DNA from: Corallococcus carmarthensis
GTDB taxonomy: Bacteria > Myxococcota > Myxococcia > Myxococcales > Myxococcaceae
DNA length: 64,000 nucleotides
Assembly (NCBI RefSeq): GCF_003611695.1
Contig: NZ_RAWE01000027.1
Span: 1 to 64,000, forward strand
Direction: 5' to 3'
Shown here one piece after another: positions 1 through 8,589 of this stretch. Within the stretch, counting starts at the first letter, position 1. Every line of letters begins with the position of its first letter. The position numbers were made by a program, and so were the translations under genes. The notes below the pieces were generated by a model. The model was not told the origin of the DNA. It saw only the letters and a program-made list of their open reading frames with translations, and ran no database searches.

Positions 1-5
1 TGAGC

Positions 6-39
6 GTCTCGTGGGCTCGGAGATGTGTATAAGAGCCAG
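6..39 (+). other. Nextera transposase adapter left at contig end
   Basis: Bases 6-39 match the 34-base Illumina Nextera read-2 adapter (it begins GTCTCGTGGGCTCGGAGATG and ends with the transposon mosaic end) at every position except base 36, where the adapter has A. Genomic sequence starts at about base 40. Nothing upstream of base 40 should be translated or used in similarity searches. Confidence 0.95.
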
Positions 40-826
40 CGAACAGCCCCAGCCCCAGCACCCCCATCAGCGTGGAGCGCATCCGCGCCCACTCCGCCTG
101 GGCGCCGCGCGCCAGCACCAGCTCCAGCCCCTCCCCCACCTGCACCCGCGACACGTGCAGCGACGTGCCGCCCACGTCCACCTCGGCGCCGTCCGCTTCG
201 CCCTGGCTCGCGCCCAGCAGCGCCGGAGCCTGGACCGAGTGCAGCGACTGCGCCACCAGCCGGGGGCCCACGTGCAGCAGCGACTCCAGGTGTTCGCTGC
301 CCGCGCCCAGCCGCCCCAGCTCCTGCGTGCCCAGCTCCGCTCCCACCACCAGGTAGCCCACCGGCGCGCCGTGGGCCTGGAGCGTCTGCGCCACCGCGAG
401 CAGCGGCGCGCCCGCGGCCGGCAGCAGCACCTGCCCCTGCTGGCGCACCACCTTCGGAAGCCCCGGCAGGTCCTGCTCGCCCGTGGACGCGATCACCGTA
501 CCGTCCACGCCCACCAGCACCAGCAGGTCCACGCCCAGCAGCGCGCGCTGCTCGTTCAGCAGGGTCGCGGCCTCCGGGCGCGCCACGGAGAAGGCCCGCG
601 TGAACGCGGGGTTCGCCACCGCCACGTGCCCCAGCTCCGCCAGCACCCGCAGCTCCTGGTCCTTCAACGCCTCCCAACGGGTCGCATCCCGCGTCAGGGC
701 GGAGGCCATCTCCGACTCCACGCGCGAGCGCAGCGACAACCCCATCAGGGTCACGGTCAGCAGCGTGAGGGTGATGACAACGGCGGTGAGGGCCGCGGTC
801 AGGCGCGCGGCAAGGCTGAGCGTCAT
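40..826 (-). CDS. Membrane sensor protein, C-terminus missing at contig edge
   Basis: An ATG at 826 opens a leftward frame of about 262 codons that runs into the adapter. The protein starts with a short basic N-terminus and a hydrophobic segment (about residues 7-32). A periplasmic sensor-like region of about 200 residues follows, containing DLLVLVGVDGTVIAS and PVGYLVVGAEL, typical of CACHE-like input domains. A second hydrophobic segment (LMGVLGLGLFA) begins just where the contig ends. This is the layout of a two-transmembrane receptor that would continue into HAMP and kinase, methyl-accepting or cyclase domains, but the output domain is not in the window. It is divergent from nothing nearby; the PP2C gene 200 bases to the right is on the same strand and could be expressed with it. 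The exact family cannot be decided. Confidence 0.7.
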
Positions 827-1027
827 ACGCAACGGGTGCTCGGACGAGGGAGGGGGAGACGCGAGGGGGAGGCCCCAGATTAACCTGGAAGATGCGAAGG
901 ATTGAAGTCCCTGTGCCGGGTGACTCCCCTCCGTCGTTGCGGACCCATCGCGTAGGGTCGGCGTTCAGGACCGACCTGAGGGGTTCAAGGCCCACGCACT
1001 CCCAGCGTGTGACACAGTGGGTAGACT

Positions 1028-1768
1028 TCAGGCCGCCACGCGCAGCACGACGGCGGTGATGTTGTCGCGGCCCCCCGCTTCGTACGCGGCGGTGACGAGC
1101 GCGTCACACGCGGCCTGGGCGGAAGGCGCGCGCAGCTGCTCCTTCAGCAGCTCCGGGCCCAGCGGCTCATACAGCCCGTCCGAGCACAGCAGGAAGACGT
1201 CCCCTGGCTGCGTCTCCAGACGCTGCACGGTGGGCTCCGCGTTCTCCGTGCCCAGGGCGCGGGTGATGAGGTGGCGCAGGTTGGCGGGATTGCCGGGCGG
1301 CTCCCGGCCCGCGGCCCGCAGCTCCTCGATGAGCGAGTGGTCGCGCGTGAGCGACTCCAGGCGGTCCTCGCGCAGGCGGTACAGGCGGCTGTCACCCACG
1401 TGGGCCACCGCGGCCCAGCGCTCTCCCACCGCGAGCGCCACCACCGTGGAGGCCATCTCCTTGAGCTTGCCCACGCGGCGCACGCGCAGGGTGCGCTGGG
1501 CGAGCGCGGTGCACGCGGCCAGGTAGTTCTCCTCGCGGCTCCTGGCGGGGTCCACCGCGTCCGGCCAGGTGCCGTCGCGGTCGCGGTCCAGCCGGTCGCT
1601 GAACCCCGCGAAGGTGTCCACCACGCACTGGCTGGCGACCTCCCCGCCCTCCTGCCCGCCCAACCCGTCCGCCACCACGAACAGCCCGCGTTCGGGCAGC
1701 ACGCAATAGGCGTCTTCATTGTGCGGCCGGCGACCGATGTGGGTCTGCCCCGCGCTCTCGAATCTCAT
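1028..1768 (-). CDS. PP2C-family Ser/Thr protein phosphatase
   Basis: A 246-residue metal-dependent phosphatase of the bacterial Stp1/PppA type, predicted to remove phosphate from Ser/Thr residues in the cytoplasm. All metal-binding motifs are present: RPHNEDAY (E18, D19), ADGLGG (D34), GDSRLY (about 126-130), CSDGL (D197) and GGRDNIT (D235). The length equals a bare catalytic domain, with no signal peptide or membrane segment. The ATG at 1768 is chosen because AGGAGG lies about 9 bases upstream and the family's N-terminal motif begins a few residues in; a longer frame to 1849 lacks support. Myxobacteria carry many Ser/Thr kinases, which are its likely opponents, but none is adjacent. Confidence 0.93.
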   Translation of the reverse strand: MRFESAGQTHIGRRPHNEDAYCVLPERGLFVVADGLGGQEGGEVASQCVVDTFAGFSDRLDRDRDGTWPDAVDPARSREENYLAACTALAQRTLRVRRVGKLKEMASTVVALAVGERWAAVAHVGDSRLYRLREDRLESLTRDHSLIEELRAAGREPPGNPANLRHLITRALGTENAEPTVQRLETQPGDVFLLCSDGLYEPLGPELLKEQLRAPSAQAACDALVTAAYEAGGRDNITAVVLRVAA

Positions 1769-2175
1769 CACCACCGCCTCCTGGCTGGGCTCCCGGACAG
1801 CAAACGGGAGGCCAACGGCCCGGTCTCTTCGCCCCCGGGACGCCCCCACGGGGTTCTCGCCTCTGGAGAACGTCCGGGTGCGCGTTCCCTCCGCGCGCCC
1901 ACACCCGCCTGTCCGCCGACCGACGTTGCGGTCGTCTCCGCCCCGCCCCGCCGTGACTTTTCAACGAGCGGGACACCCCGAAGGCCAGGGCGGACTTCGT
2001 GGGAGGACGCGGGACCGGCGTCCACGTGTGGAGCAAGGGTGGGAGTCATGGGCGCCGGTAGGATATCGGGCATCGGGGCCAATGGGGATCGCGTGAAGCC
2101 CCCTAGCAACTCCTGCCGGCCCCGGCGGACAATGCATGAGCCGCCCGACCTGCGGGCCATCACCCGAGGAGAACC
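1769..2175. other. Intergenic region between divergent genes
   Basis: About 400 bases separate the leftward PP2C gene from the rightward acidic-protein gene. The region should hold both promoters. No RNA gene, clear operator or convincing short ORF was seen. A GAGGAGAACC ribosome-binding site lies at its right end, before the ATG at 2176. Confidence 0.5.
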
Positions 2176-3240
2176 ATGACATCCATCCGCCGAGTGGGTT
2201 CTGGCATCTCGACGTCCCGGGCCTGGTCCATCTCCTCCGAGCTGGAGGTCACCGCCCCGGTGAAGCAGGACCCCATGACGCCAGTGGAGCCGGTGCGGCG
2301 GGGCTTCGCCGACACGAGCGACTTCCAGGCGGACGCCGACGGCGACCTGGCGGGTGCGCTGCTCGCGGACCTGGGGCTGACGCCGGGGCCGTCCTCGGAG
2401 GCGCGGGGCCGCGCGTCGGGCCTGGAGGCTCCGGAGCCCCGGGCCGCGCTGCTGGAGAACGCCCAGCTGCGCACCTTCGCGGGGGAGAGCAGCTTCGAGG
2501 AGGCCGGGCCCGCGTACGCACAGCTTCTGGGCACGCCGCAGACGTCCACGCCGATGCTGCAGGCGCGCCACTTCCAGCAGGCGGAGCGCCGCGCTGAAGC
2601 CCCGCCGGCGGATCCGTCCATGGATCCTTCCGACATCCTGTCGCCCGACGCGGCCGCGTGGGAGCTGCAGAACCTGGACACCATGCCGAGCACCGTCTCC
2701 GCGCAGGAGGCGGAGGACCTGCTGTTCCTCCTGGAGTCCGGCGACCTGTCCGGCCTGAGCGACGAGGAGCTGAGCGCGCTGAGCGACGGCCTGGACGCGG
2801 ACGACGCGGCCCTGGATTCATCCGGCGACGCGGACGGACTGGAGGCGTCCGGTGCGCCGGACGATTCGGACGGGTTCCTGGCCACGATGGAGGACAGCGG
2901 ACCGGACCTGTCCCAGGAAGCAGCGCTGAACGCCCCCCGTCCGAATGACTTCCTCGCGGACGCGGACGACTTCACGATGGAGGCCGTGCAGGCCGAAGCC
3001 GCCTACTCCGCCGCGTACGCGGAGGCCCACTACGGAACGGCTCCCGGCGTGGAGGCCCCGCCCGCGCGGCCTGAGACGCGCGCCGCCGAAGCGGAGCCCA
3101 GCGTCGTGGTGGCCGCGGAGGTGGAGGCGCCGGTGTCCGAGCCCGCCGTCGCGACGGTGGACATCGAGGACGTGCAGGACGCCGACTTCGTGGAGGTCGA
3201 CGCGGCCGCCACGCCTCCTCCGCCGCCGCTCGAGTCATGA
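2176..3240 (+). CDS. Acidic low-complexity protein of unknown function
   Basis: 354 residues, preceded by GAGGAGAACC just before the ATG. The product is rich in Asp, Glu, Ala and Pro, with little predicted fold. A central Asp/Ser/Leu stretch (about residues 170-260, including DLLFLLESGDLSGLSDEEL) resembles amphipathic acidic helices. The C-terminus is an Ala/Val/Glu/Pro tail ending in a run of prolines. There is no signal peptide or membrane segment. High GC at third codon positions supports this strand. It is divergent from the PP2C gene. The function is not recognised; the composition would suit a disordered scaffold or interaction protein. Confidence 0.65.
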   Translation: MTSIRRVGSGISTSRAWSISSELEVTAPVKQDPMTPVEPVRRGFADTSDFQADADGDLAGALLADLGLTPGPSSEARGRASGLEAPEPRAALLENAQLRTFAGESSFEEAGPAYAQLLGTPQTSTPMLQARHFQQAERRAEAPPADPSMDPSDILSPDAAAWELQNLDTMPSTVSAQEAEDLLFLLESGDLSGLSDEELSALSDGLDADDAALDSSGDADGLEASGAPDDSDGFLATMEDSGPDLSQEAALNAPRPNDFLADADDFTMEAVQAEAAYSAAYAEAHYGTAPGVEAPPARPETRAAEAEPSVVVAAEVEAPVSEPAVATVDIEDVQDADFVEVDAAATPPPPPLES

Positions 3241-3298
3241 GCCCGCCGTCACCCGGCCCTGAAGTCCGGGTGACGCTCGGGTGATGCCCAGGTGACGC

Positions 3299-4588
3299 TC
3301 AGGGCGCGGGCGTGTCGGAGAGCGCGGCGTCCAGCTGCTTCTGCGCCTCCATGACGTCCTTCTCCAGCTCGTTCGTGTAGCGGTCGCGCTCCGGGCTCCG
3401 CCACTCCGCGGGCGAGAACTGCTGGAGCGTGTACTCGCGCGTGGTGTGCACGGGCCCGCGCATCGTGACCATCAGCTCGCGGTCCGGGTCGCCCATCTCC
3501 TTGAGCAGGAAGCCCTCCACGTCGCGCAGGGTCAGCGGGAACGTGGGCGCCTCGTCGCGGATGAGCTTGCCGAAGACGTTGAGCTTCACCTCCTGCAACC
3601 CCTCCTGCAGCTCCTCGTTGAACGACACCGACGCGAACGGCACGCCGCCTTCGTCGTCCAGCCGGCCGGACACCACGTACCGCCCCGCCTTGCGGACCTG
3701 GACGGACAGGTACAGGTCCAGCGACCCCGCCTCCACCGCCTCGCGCACCCTGCGGGTGAAGGTGGCCGGCGGCGCGGGCGTATAGAGCACGTCGAAGAAC
3801 GCCGAGTCCTCCACCGAACCCGAGCGCACGCGCACGTCCACGCGCAGTGTGCCGGAGAACATCGCGAAGCCCTGCTTCGACGGCTGGAAGCGCCCGGTGA
3901 GCATCCCGTCACCCGCCACCGCGTCGCCGCCCTGGCCCATGTCCGCGAAGGTCACCGGCACGCCCGGGACACCGCCAGCGCCCGCCATGTGCTCCGCCTC
4001 GTGCGCCAGCGCGGACACCACCTCGCAAGGCTGCGGCGTGCGGCGCGAGTCCTCGCACGCCACGCTGAAGAGCACCGCTTCGTCACCGACGACGAACACC
4101 TTGTCCTGCTTGAGCCGCAGCTGCACGTCGGAGGTGCCGTCCTCCGACGCCTTCGGGCTGAGCGGCCGCGTGCGCTCCGGCTCCGCCAGCTCCATCTGAT
4201 CCGGGTGCTCGCGGCTGGGCCGCGACTCGGGCGGATAGCGCGTGGCCGCCACGTAGGACTCCAACGAGCGCTTCGCGCGCTCCAGCCGCTTCTGCCACAG
4301 CTCGCGGCGGGCCTCGCGCTCGCGGGCCTCCGGGCTGAGCAGTGACGGCGCGGCGGACTCGGCCGCCAGGGCCGTGCCGCCGCGCTCCGCCGGTGCCCGC
4401 GCCACCTCGCGGGGGTTGGCCACCGGAGCGGAGGCAGGCTCCGGTGCGCCCTCCGGCGCTTCGGCCCCTTCACTTCCCTGCCACCAGAAGAACGCCCCAC
4501 CCGCGAGCACCAGGGGCACAAGGGCAAGCAACCATCGGCCGTGGCGCAGCCGGGAGGCGGAAGAGACAGGACCGTCGTCGGGAGTCAT
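3299..4588 (-). CDS. Single-pass membrane-anchored protein of unknown function
   Basis: 429 residues. A cytoplasmic start is followed by one hydrophobic segment (about residues 18-36, ending GGAFFWW), then a Glu/Ala/Pro-rich linker (about 40-85) and a long soluble part. The second half reads as beta-rich, with alternating hydrophobic strands such as FAMFSGTLRVDVRVRSGSV and RYVVSGRLDDEGGVPFASV, suggesting immunoglobulin-like or similar extracytoplasmic sandwich domains. It lies 39 bases downstream of the secreted hydrolase-like gene on the same strand, so the two are probably co-transcribed. No known family was recognised and no catalytic motif was seen. Confidence 0.75.
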   Translation of the reverse strand: MTPDDGPVSSASRLRHGRWLLALVPLVLAGGAFFWWQGSEGAEAPEGAPEPASAPVANPREVARAPAERGGTALAAESAAPSLLSPEAREREARRELWQKRLERAKRSLESYVAATRYPPESRPSREHPDQMELAEPERTRPLSPKASEDGTSDVQLRLKQDKVFVVGDEAVLFSVACEDSRRTPQPCEVVSALAHEAEHMAGAGGVPGVPVTFADMGQGGDAVAGDGMLTGRFQPSKQGFAMFSGTLRVDVRVRSGSVEDSAFFDVLYTPAPPATFTRRVREAVEAGSLDLYLSVQVRKAGRYVVSGRLDDEGGVPFASVSFNEELQEGLQEVKLNVFGKLIRDEAPTFPLTLRDVEGFLLKEMGDPDRELMVTMRGPVHTTREYTLQQFSPAEWRSPERDRYTNELEKDVMEAQKQLDAALSDTPAP

Positions 4589-4627
4589 GAGCAGGCTTCG
4601 CCGGAGGGGGCGGGGGAAGCCGTCATT

Positions 4628-5512
4628 CTAGTACGCGTACTGGACCATGTACTCACGCACCTTGGAGACGATGCCGCCCCAGGTGCCGTTGGCGTAGTGG
4701 TTGTACGACTCACCGTCGTCGCGGAGGTACACGGAGTGGAAGCTCCACTTCGCCCGGCCGTCGCTGCACGCGTTCTTGAGCAGGTTGAGCGTGCCGCCGC
4801 AGAACCAGTCGCCCGGGTTGCAGTAGGACCCGCCGCTGCTGCCGGAGACACCGCCCGTGGAGTGGTAGGACACCGCCTCGTCGTCCTGGCCCGGGAGGAT
4901 GCCGGAGTACAGCGTCCCCTTGGAGCCGGCGAACATGAGGAACTCCACGTTGGCCGTGGCGTTGTGGTTGTACATGGAGCGCGCCGTGGTGGTGACCAGG
5001 TCGCTCACCAGGGGCTCGCTCACCGCCCAGTCGCCGTGGTCCGCCAGCTCGCTGCCGCCGCCCGCGCCGGACGCCACGGCCACCCACTTGATGTTCCAGC
5101 CCGTCTGCGTGGAGGTGCCCACGTTGCCGCATTCGCCGTTGGCGTTGGGCGTGGCGTTCTTCACCTGACGCGTGCTGGCGCCGTACAGCGACAGCGCGTA
5201 GCCGATCTGCAGGTCACCGGCGCTGTGCGCGGCGATGTAGCAGGAGTTCGTGCCCGTGCAGAAGCAGTCCAGCGCGTTGCGGATGCGGTAGTTCTCCGAA
5301 CCCACGCGCTGCGTGCCGTTCCAGTTGACCGCCTTCTTGTTGATGCCCGCCGCGGTGGTGGCGGGCCCCCAGTAGCTGAAGTCGGCGTAGTTGCCCGCCT
5401 TCGTCGTGTTGCCGTTCCGGCCGTGGATCCACAGCGTGTAGTTCGTCGCGGCGGCTTCGGTACCCACCAACAGCGTCGCGGCGGTCACGGCCGCGCCAAT
5501 CAGCATCTTCAT
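4628..5512 (-). CDS. Secreted alpha/beta-hydrolase-like protein
   Basis: 294 residues with a cleavable signal peptide (MKMLIGAAVTAATLLVGTEA, cleavage near residue 22). The mature part begins with a strand and WIHGRNGN, which resembles the HG oxyanion-hole motif of lipases. It also has AAHSAGDL, which fits a nucleophile elbow (the family usually has GxSxG; here Ala replaces the first Gly). Later DDEAVSYHS and KWSFHSVY could supply the acid and His, but this is inference. Several Cys pairs suggest an extracytoplasmic fold. The ATG at 5512 is chosen because AGGAGA lies about 9 bases upstream and the signal peptide starts there. An extracellular lipase/esterase-like role is likely but the substrate is unknown. 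Confidence 0.75.
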   Translation of the reverse strand: MKMLIGAAVTAATLLVGTEAAATNYTLWIHGRNGNTTKAGNYADFSYWGPATTAAGINKKAVNWNGTQRVGSENYRIRNALDCFCTGTNSCYIAAHSAGDLQIGYALSLYGASTRQVKNATPNANGECGNVGTSTQTGWNIKWVAVASGAGGGSELADHGDWAVSEPLVSDLVTTTARSMYNHNATANVEFLMFAGSKGTLYSGILPGQDDEAVSYHSTGGVSGSSGGSYCNPGDWFCGGTLNLLKNACSDGRAKWSFHSVYLRDDGESYNHYANGTWGGIVSKVREYMVQYAY

Positions 5513-5672
5513 CGGGGTGTGTCTCCTGGCCTCTCGGGGGGATGAGAGGGCTTCCGCACGGCCCCAGGCCGGGCGAGGGGACGACCACTCTAGGGGTTGT
5601 TTCAGATGAACGCGATAAGCCGAAAGTCCAGTCGTCAGTGGAAACCCTGACGCATCGCGCCGCCCCGCGGCG

Positions 5673-6806
5673 TCACCCCAGCGCGTCCAGGCCCCCGTCC
5701 CGTACGAAGCGTTCCAGCCGCTCCAGTGCTTCCGGCAGGTTGGCGCGCCCCAACCCCAACCGGAAGTGATTGCCGGGAAAGCCATACACGTCACCCGGCA
5801 ACAGCAATACGCCCTCGCGGGTAATCAATGACTCAGTGAAACGAGCCACCGGGATGTTTCGCGACAGACGGGGGAAGGCCACGCTGCCGGCGCGCGGGCG
5901 CACCCAGTGGAAGGTGTCCGCGTGGCGGGCGAAGAAGTCATCCAGCCGCGCGAGGTTCGCGGTGAGCAGCCCGCGGCTGCGCTCCAGCACGCGCTCGCGG
6001 GCGCGCAGCGCGATGAGGGACAGCAGCTCGCTGGGGGCGCTGTTGCAGAGCGAGGTGTAGTCCTTGAAGGCGCGGCAGCGCGCCAGCAGCGCCGCGTCCC
6101 GGGTCGCGAGCCAGCCCACGCGCAGCCCCGCCAGGCCGAACGCCTTGGACATCACGCCCAGGCTCACGCCCTTCGTGAAGCACGACGCGGCGGGCGGCAG
6201 CGTGTCGTTCGCGTCGTACTCCAGCAGCCGGTACACCTCGTCGGAGAAGAGGTGGATGCCGCGCGCTTCGCACAGCGCGCACAGCTTCTGGAAGGTGGCG
6301 CGGTCCGGCAGCGAGCCCGTGGGGTTGTGCGGGAAGTTCACCACGACCATGCGCGTGTCGGGGCGCAGCGCCGCCGTGAGCGCGTCCAGGTCCAGCGCCC
6401 AGCCGTCCTCTTCGCGCAACGGCAACAGCGTCACGTCCGCGCCGGTGGCGCGCGCCACTTCATACAGGGACTGGTAGCCCGGCCACGTGACGACGGCGTG
6501 CGTGCCGGGGCCCAGCTGGACGTTCATCGCGACGAACAGCGCCTCCTGCGCGCCCGCGAAGGTGAGGACGTCCTCGGAGCACAGGTCCGGGTACATCCCA
6601 GCGATGGCGTCGCGCAGCGCGGGCATGCCGGGCGTCTCCGTGTAGCCGAGCGTCAGGCCGTCCCAGCGGGCGCGGTCCTCCGGCGACGCGAGCGCCAGCA
6701 GGTCCGCCATGCGCCAGCCCTCCACGTCGGACGCGCACAGCAGGTAGGGCGCGGCGAACTCCCAGCGCGCGAAGTACCGCTCCAGTTCGAAGTCGGGGAT
6801 GCGCAT
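5673..6806 (-). CDS. Pyridoxal-phosphate aminotransferase, class I/II
   Basis: 377 residues of fold-type I aminotransferase. NFPHNPTG (N161) and SDEVYR (D189) are the cofactor-binding asparagine and aspartate motifs, and K221 in SKAFGLAGLRVGW is the predicted Schiff-base lysine. The C-terminal FRLGLGR supplies the substrate-carboxylate arginine. The start at 6806 is preferred over the in-frame ATG at 6818 because GGAGG sits 5 bases before it. The enzyme transfers an amino group between an amino acid and a 2-oxo acid in the cytoplasm. The donor cannot be read from sequence and the neighbours do not form an obvious biosynthetic pathway. Confidence 0.92.
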   Translation of the reverse strand: MRIPDFELERYFARWEFAAPYLLCASDVEGWRMADLLALASPEDRARWDGLTLGYTETPGMPALRDAIAGMYPDLCSEDVLTFAGAQEALFVAMNVQLGPGTHAVVTWPGYQSLYEVARATGADVTLLPLREEDGWALDLDALTAALRPDTRMVVVNFPHNPTGSLPDRATFQKLCALCEARGIHLFSDEVYRLLEYDANDTLPPAASCFTKGVSLGVMSKAFGLAGLRVGWLATRDAALLARCRAFKDYTSLCNSAPSELLSLIALRARERVLERSRGLLTANLARLDDFFARHADTFHWVRPRAGSVAFPRLSRNIPVARFTESLITREGVLLLPGDVYGFPGNHFRLGLGRANLPEALERLERFVRDGGLDALG

Positions 6807-6970
6807 CACGTCCTCCATGCCGCCTGCCTGCCCACCGGGGGGCGGAGCAGGCCACCACACCTTGCCGGACAGGCGAGCGGACGGGCGCGCAGCCGGGAGC
6901 AACCGGTGACGCATGCATAGCTTGAGTCACGTCCCGTTGAAGCGCTTTCCACTTCCCATAGGGAGCTCGC

Positions 6971-7480
6971 ATGGCCTCGACGAAAATCCCGCTCACGCTC
7001 CTGGACCCGGATGGCGGGTGGGTGAATGCCCCCGTCCACGTCTCGGAGCTCGATGGACTGCCCGTCCTCCTGCACTTCTGGACCATGGACTGCGAGGACT
7101 GCGCCGCGCAGTTCGAGGCCGTGAACCAGTGGGTGGTGGACTACGGGCCCAAGGGCCTGAAGGTCATTGGCGTGGACGTCACCCATTCGGAGACGGAGCT
7201 GCGCGACACCAACAAGGTGGAGGGCTTCGCGCGCGAGCACGGCCTGCGCTACCCCATCGCCATGGATGACGGTTCCATGGCCAAGGCCTACGGCGTGGAC
7301 AAGCACCCCGCCTTCCTCCTCTTCGGCACGGACGGACGGATGAAGAACCGCATTGGCGGCAAGGACGCCCTGCGCCGCGTGCGCGCGCTGCTCAAGAACC
7401 TGCCCGGCCAGGAAACGCCCGCGCTCCACGGCGAGGTGTCCCGCGAGCAGGAGGACCAGGTCGCGGCCTCCAATCCCTAG
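6971..7480 (+). CDS. TlpA/AhpC-like thioredoxin-fold protein
   Basis: 169 residues with a thioredoxin fold and a CEDC redox pair (in HFWTMDCEDCAAQFEAV, about residues 35-50). The cis-proline region is DKHPAFLLFG. The insertion between strands (VIGVDVTHSETELRDTNKV) is typical of the TlpA/ResA and AhpC-TSA group. No signal peptide or lipobox is seen, so the protein is predicted to be cytoplasmic, unlike most TlpA proteins. It probably reduces disulphides or protects against oxidants. Its gene is divergent from the aminotransferase and runs the same way as the SDR 37 bases downstream, with which it may form an operon. Confidence 0.85.
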   Translation: MASTKIPLTLLDPDGGWVNAPVHVSELDGLPVLLHFWTMDCEDCAAQFEAVNQWVVDYGPKGLKVIGVDVTHSETELRDTNKVEGFAREHGLRYPIAMDDGSMAKAYGVDKHPAFLLFGTDGRMKNRIGGKDALRRVRALLKNLPGQETPALHGEVSREQEDQVAASNP

Positions 7481-7517
7481 CGCCCCGGCTCCCCACCCAT
7501 CCCTGGAGAATCGCACC

Positions 7518-8558
7518 ATGGCCGACCGACGACACACCGAGCGAAAGGGCCTCTCCCTGGGCGCGATTGCCGCCGGGGTGGGCGCCGCCGTGGGGCTGAG
7601 GCGCGCGCTGCGTGCGCGCTTCAGCTTCAAGGACAAGGTGGTGGTCATCACCGGAGGCTCGCGAGGGCTGGGGCTGGTGATGGCGCGCATGCTGCTGGAC
7701 GAGGGCGCGCGCGTGGCCATCTGCGGCCGGGACGTCGACTCGCTGAAGCGTGCCCACGCGGACCTGGAGCGCATCGGGGGGGAGGTGCTGTCCCTGCGCT
7801 GCGACGTGCGCGACCAGGTGCAGGTGGACGCGATGGTGGGCGCCGTCCACGAGCGGTGGGGCGCGGTGGACGTGCTCATCAACAACGCGGGCGTCATCAT
7901 GGTGGGCCCGCTGGAGTCCATGACGCTGGAGGACTTCGAGGAGGCGGTGGACGTCCACCTGTGGGGGCCGCTGTACACGACGCTCGCGGTGGCGCCGGCC
8001 ATGAAGGCGCGCGGCGAGGGCCGCATCGTCAACGTCGCCTCCATGGGCGGCAAGCTGAGCATCCCGCACCTGGTGCCGTACTCCGCGAGCAAGTTCGCGC
8101 TGGTCGGCCTGTCGGACGGGCTGCGCACGGAGCTGGCCCAGGACGGCATCCGCGTGACGACGGCGTGCCCGTCCCTCATCCGCACGGGCAGCCCGCGCAA
8201 CGCGAACTTCAAGGGCGACCACGAGAAGGAGTACGCGTGGTTCCACGTGAGCAATGCGATGATGGGCATCTCGATGAGCGCCGAGCGCGTGGCGCGGAAG
8301 ATCATCGAAGCCTGCCGCCGGGGTGACGCGGAGGCGCTGGTGGGCATGCCCGCGAAGCTGGGCGCGGTGGGACGCGCCCTGGCGCCCAACCTCACCGCCC
8401 TGGTGCTGGACGCGGTGAACCGGCTGCTGCCCCAGGACAGCACCCCGGAGCGCTTCAAGGGCAGCGAGAGCGAGACGCCCCTCACCCGCTCCTGGCTCAC
8501 GGAGATGAGCCGCCGCGCGGCGGAGCGCAACAACGAGAACGAGGTGTCCCTGCACTGA
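7518..8558 (+). CDS. SDR-family oxidoreductase
   Basis: 346 residues. After a short N-terminal hydrophobic or amphipathic segment (about 10-27) comes a classical short-chain dehydrogenase domain. The cofactor motif is TGGSRGLG, the strand-4 motif is NNAG, and the active-site motif is YSASK with the upstream Ser in VASMGG. CGRDVDSL after the second strand suggests NADP use, as an inference. A C-terminal extension of about 80 residues goes beyond the usual length of about 250 residues. The ATG at 7518 has GGAGA upstream. The substrate is unknown. Confidence 0.92.
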   Translation: MADRRHTERKGLSLGAIAAGVGAAVGLRRALRARFSFKDKVVVITGGSRGLGLVMARMLLDEGARVAICGRDVDSLKRAHADLERIGGEVLSLRCDVRDQVQVDAMVGAVHERWGAVDVLINNAGVIMVGPLESMTLEDFEEAVDVHLWGPLYTTLAVAPAMKARGEGRIVNVASMGGKLSIPHLVPYSASKFALVGLSDGLRTELAQDGIRVTTACPSLIRTGSPRNANFKGDHEKEYAWFHVSNAMMGISMSAERVARKIIEACRRGDAEALVGMPAKLGAVGRALAPNLTALVLDAVNRLLPQDSTPERFKGSESETPLTRSWLTEMSRRAAERNNENEVSLH

Positions 8559-8589
8559 GCTCGCGGGGACACCCCGGTGGACGAAGGCG

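Noticed and set aside
25..603. Pro/Ala-rich plus-strand frame at the contig start.
   Set aside because: It begins inside the sequencing adapter and is antisense to the membrane sensor.
8563..8577. Short GGGG/CCCC hairpin between the SDR and glycosyltransferase genes.
   Set aside because: The stem is only about five pairs with a three-base loop and no T tract, so it is too weak to call a terminator.
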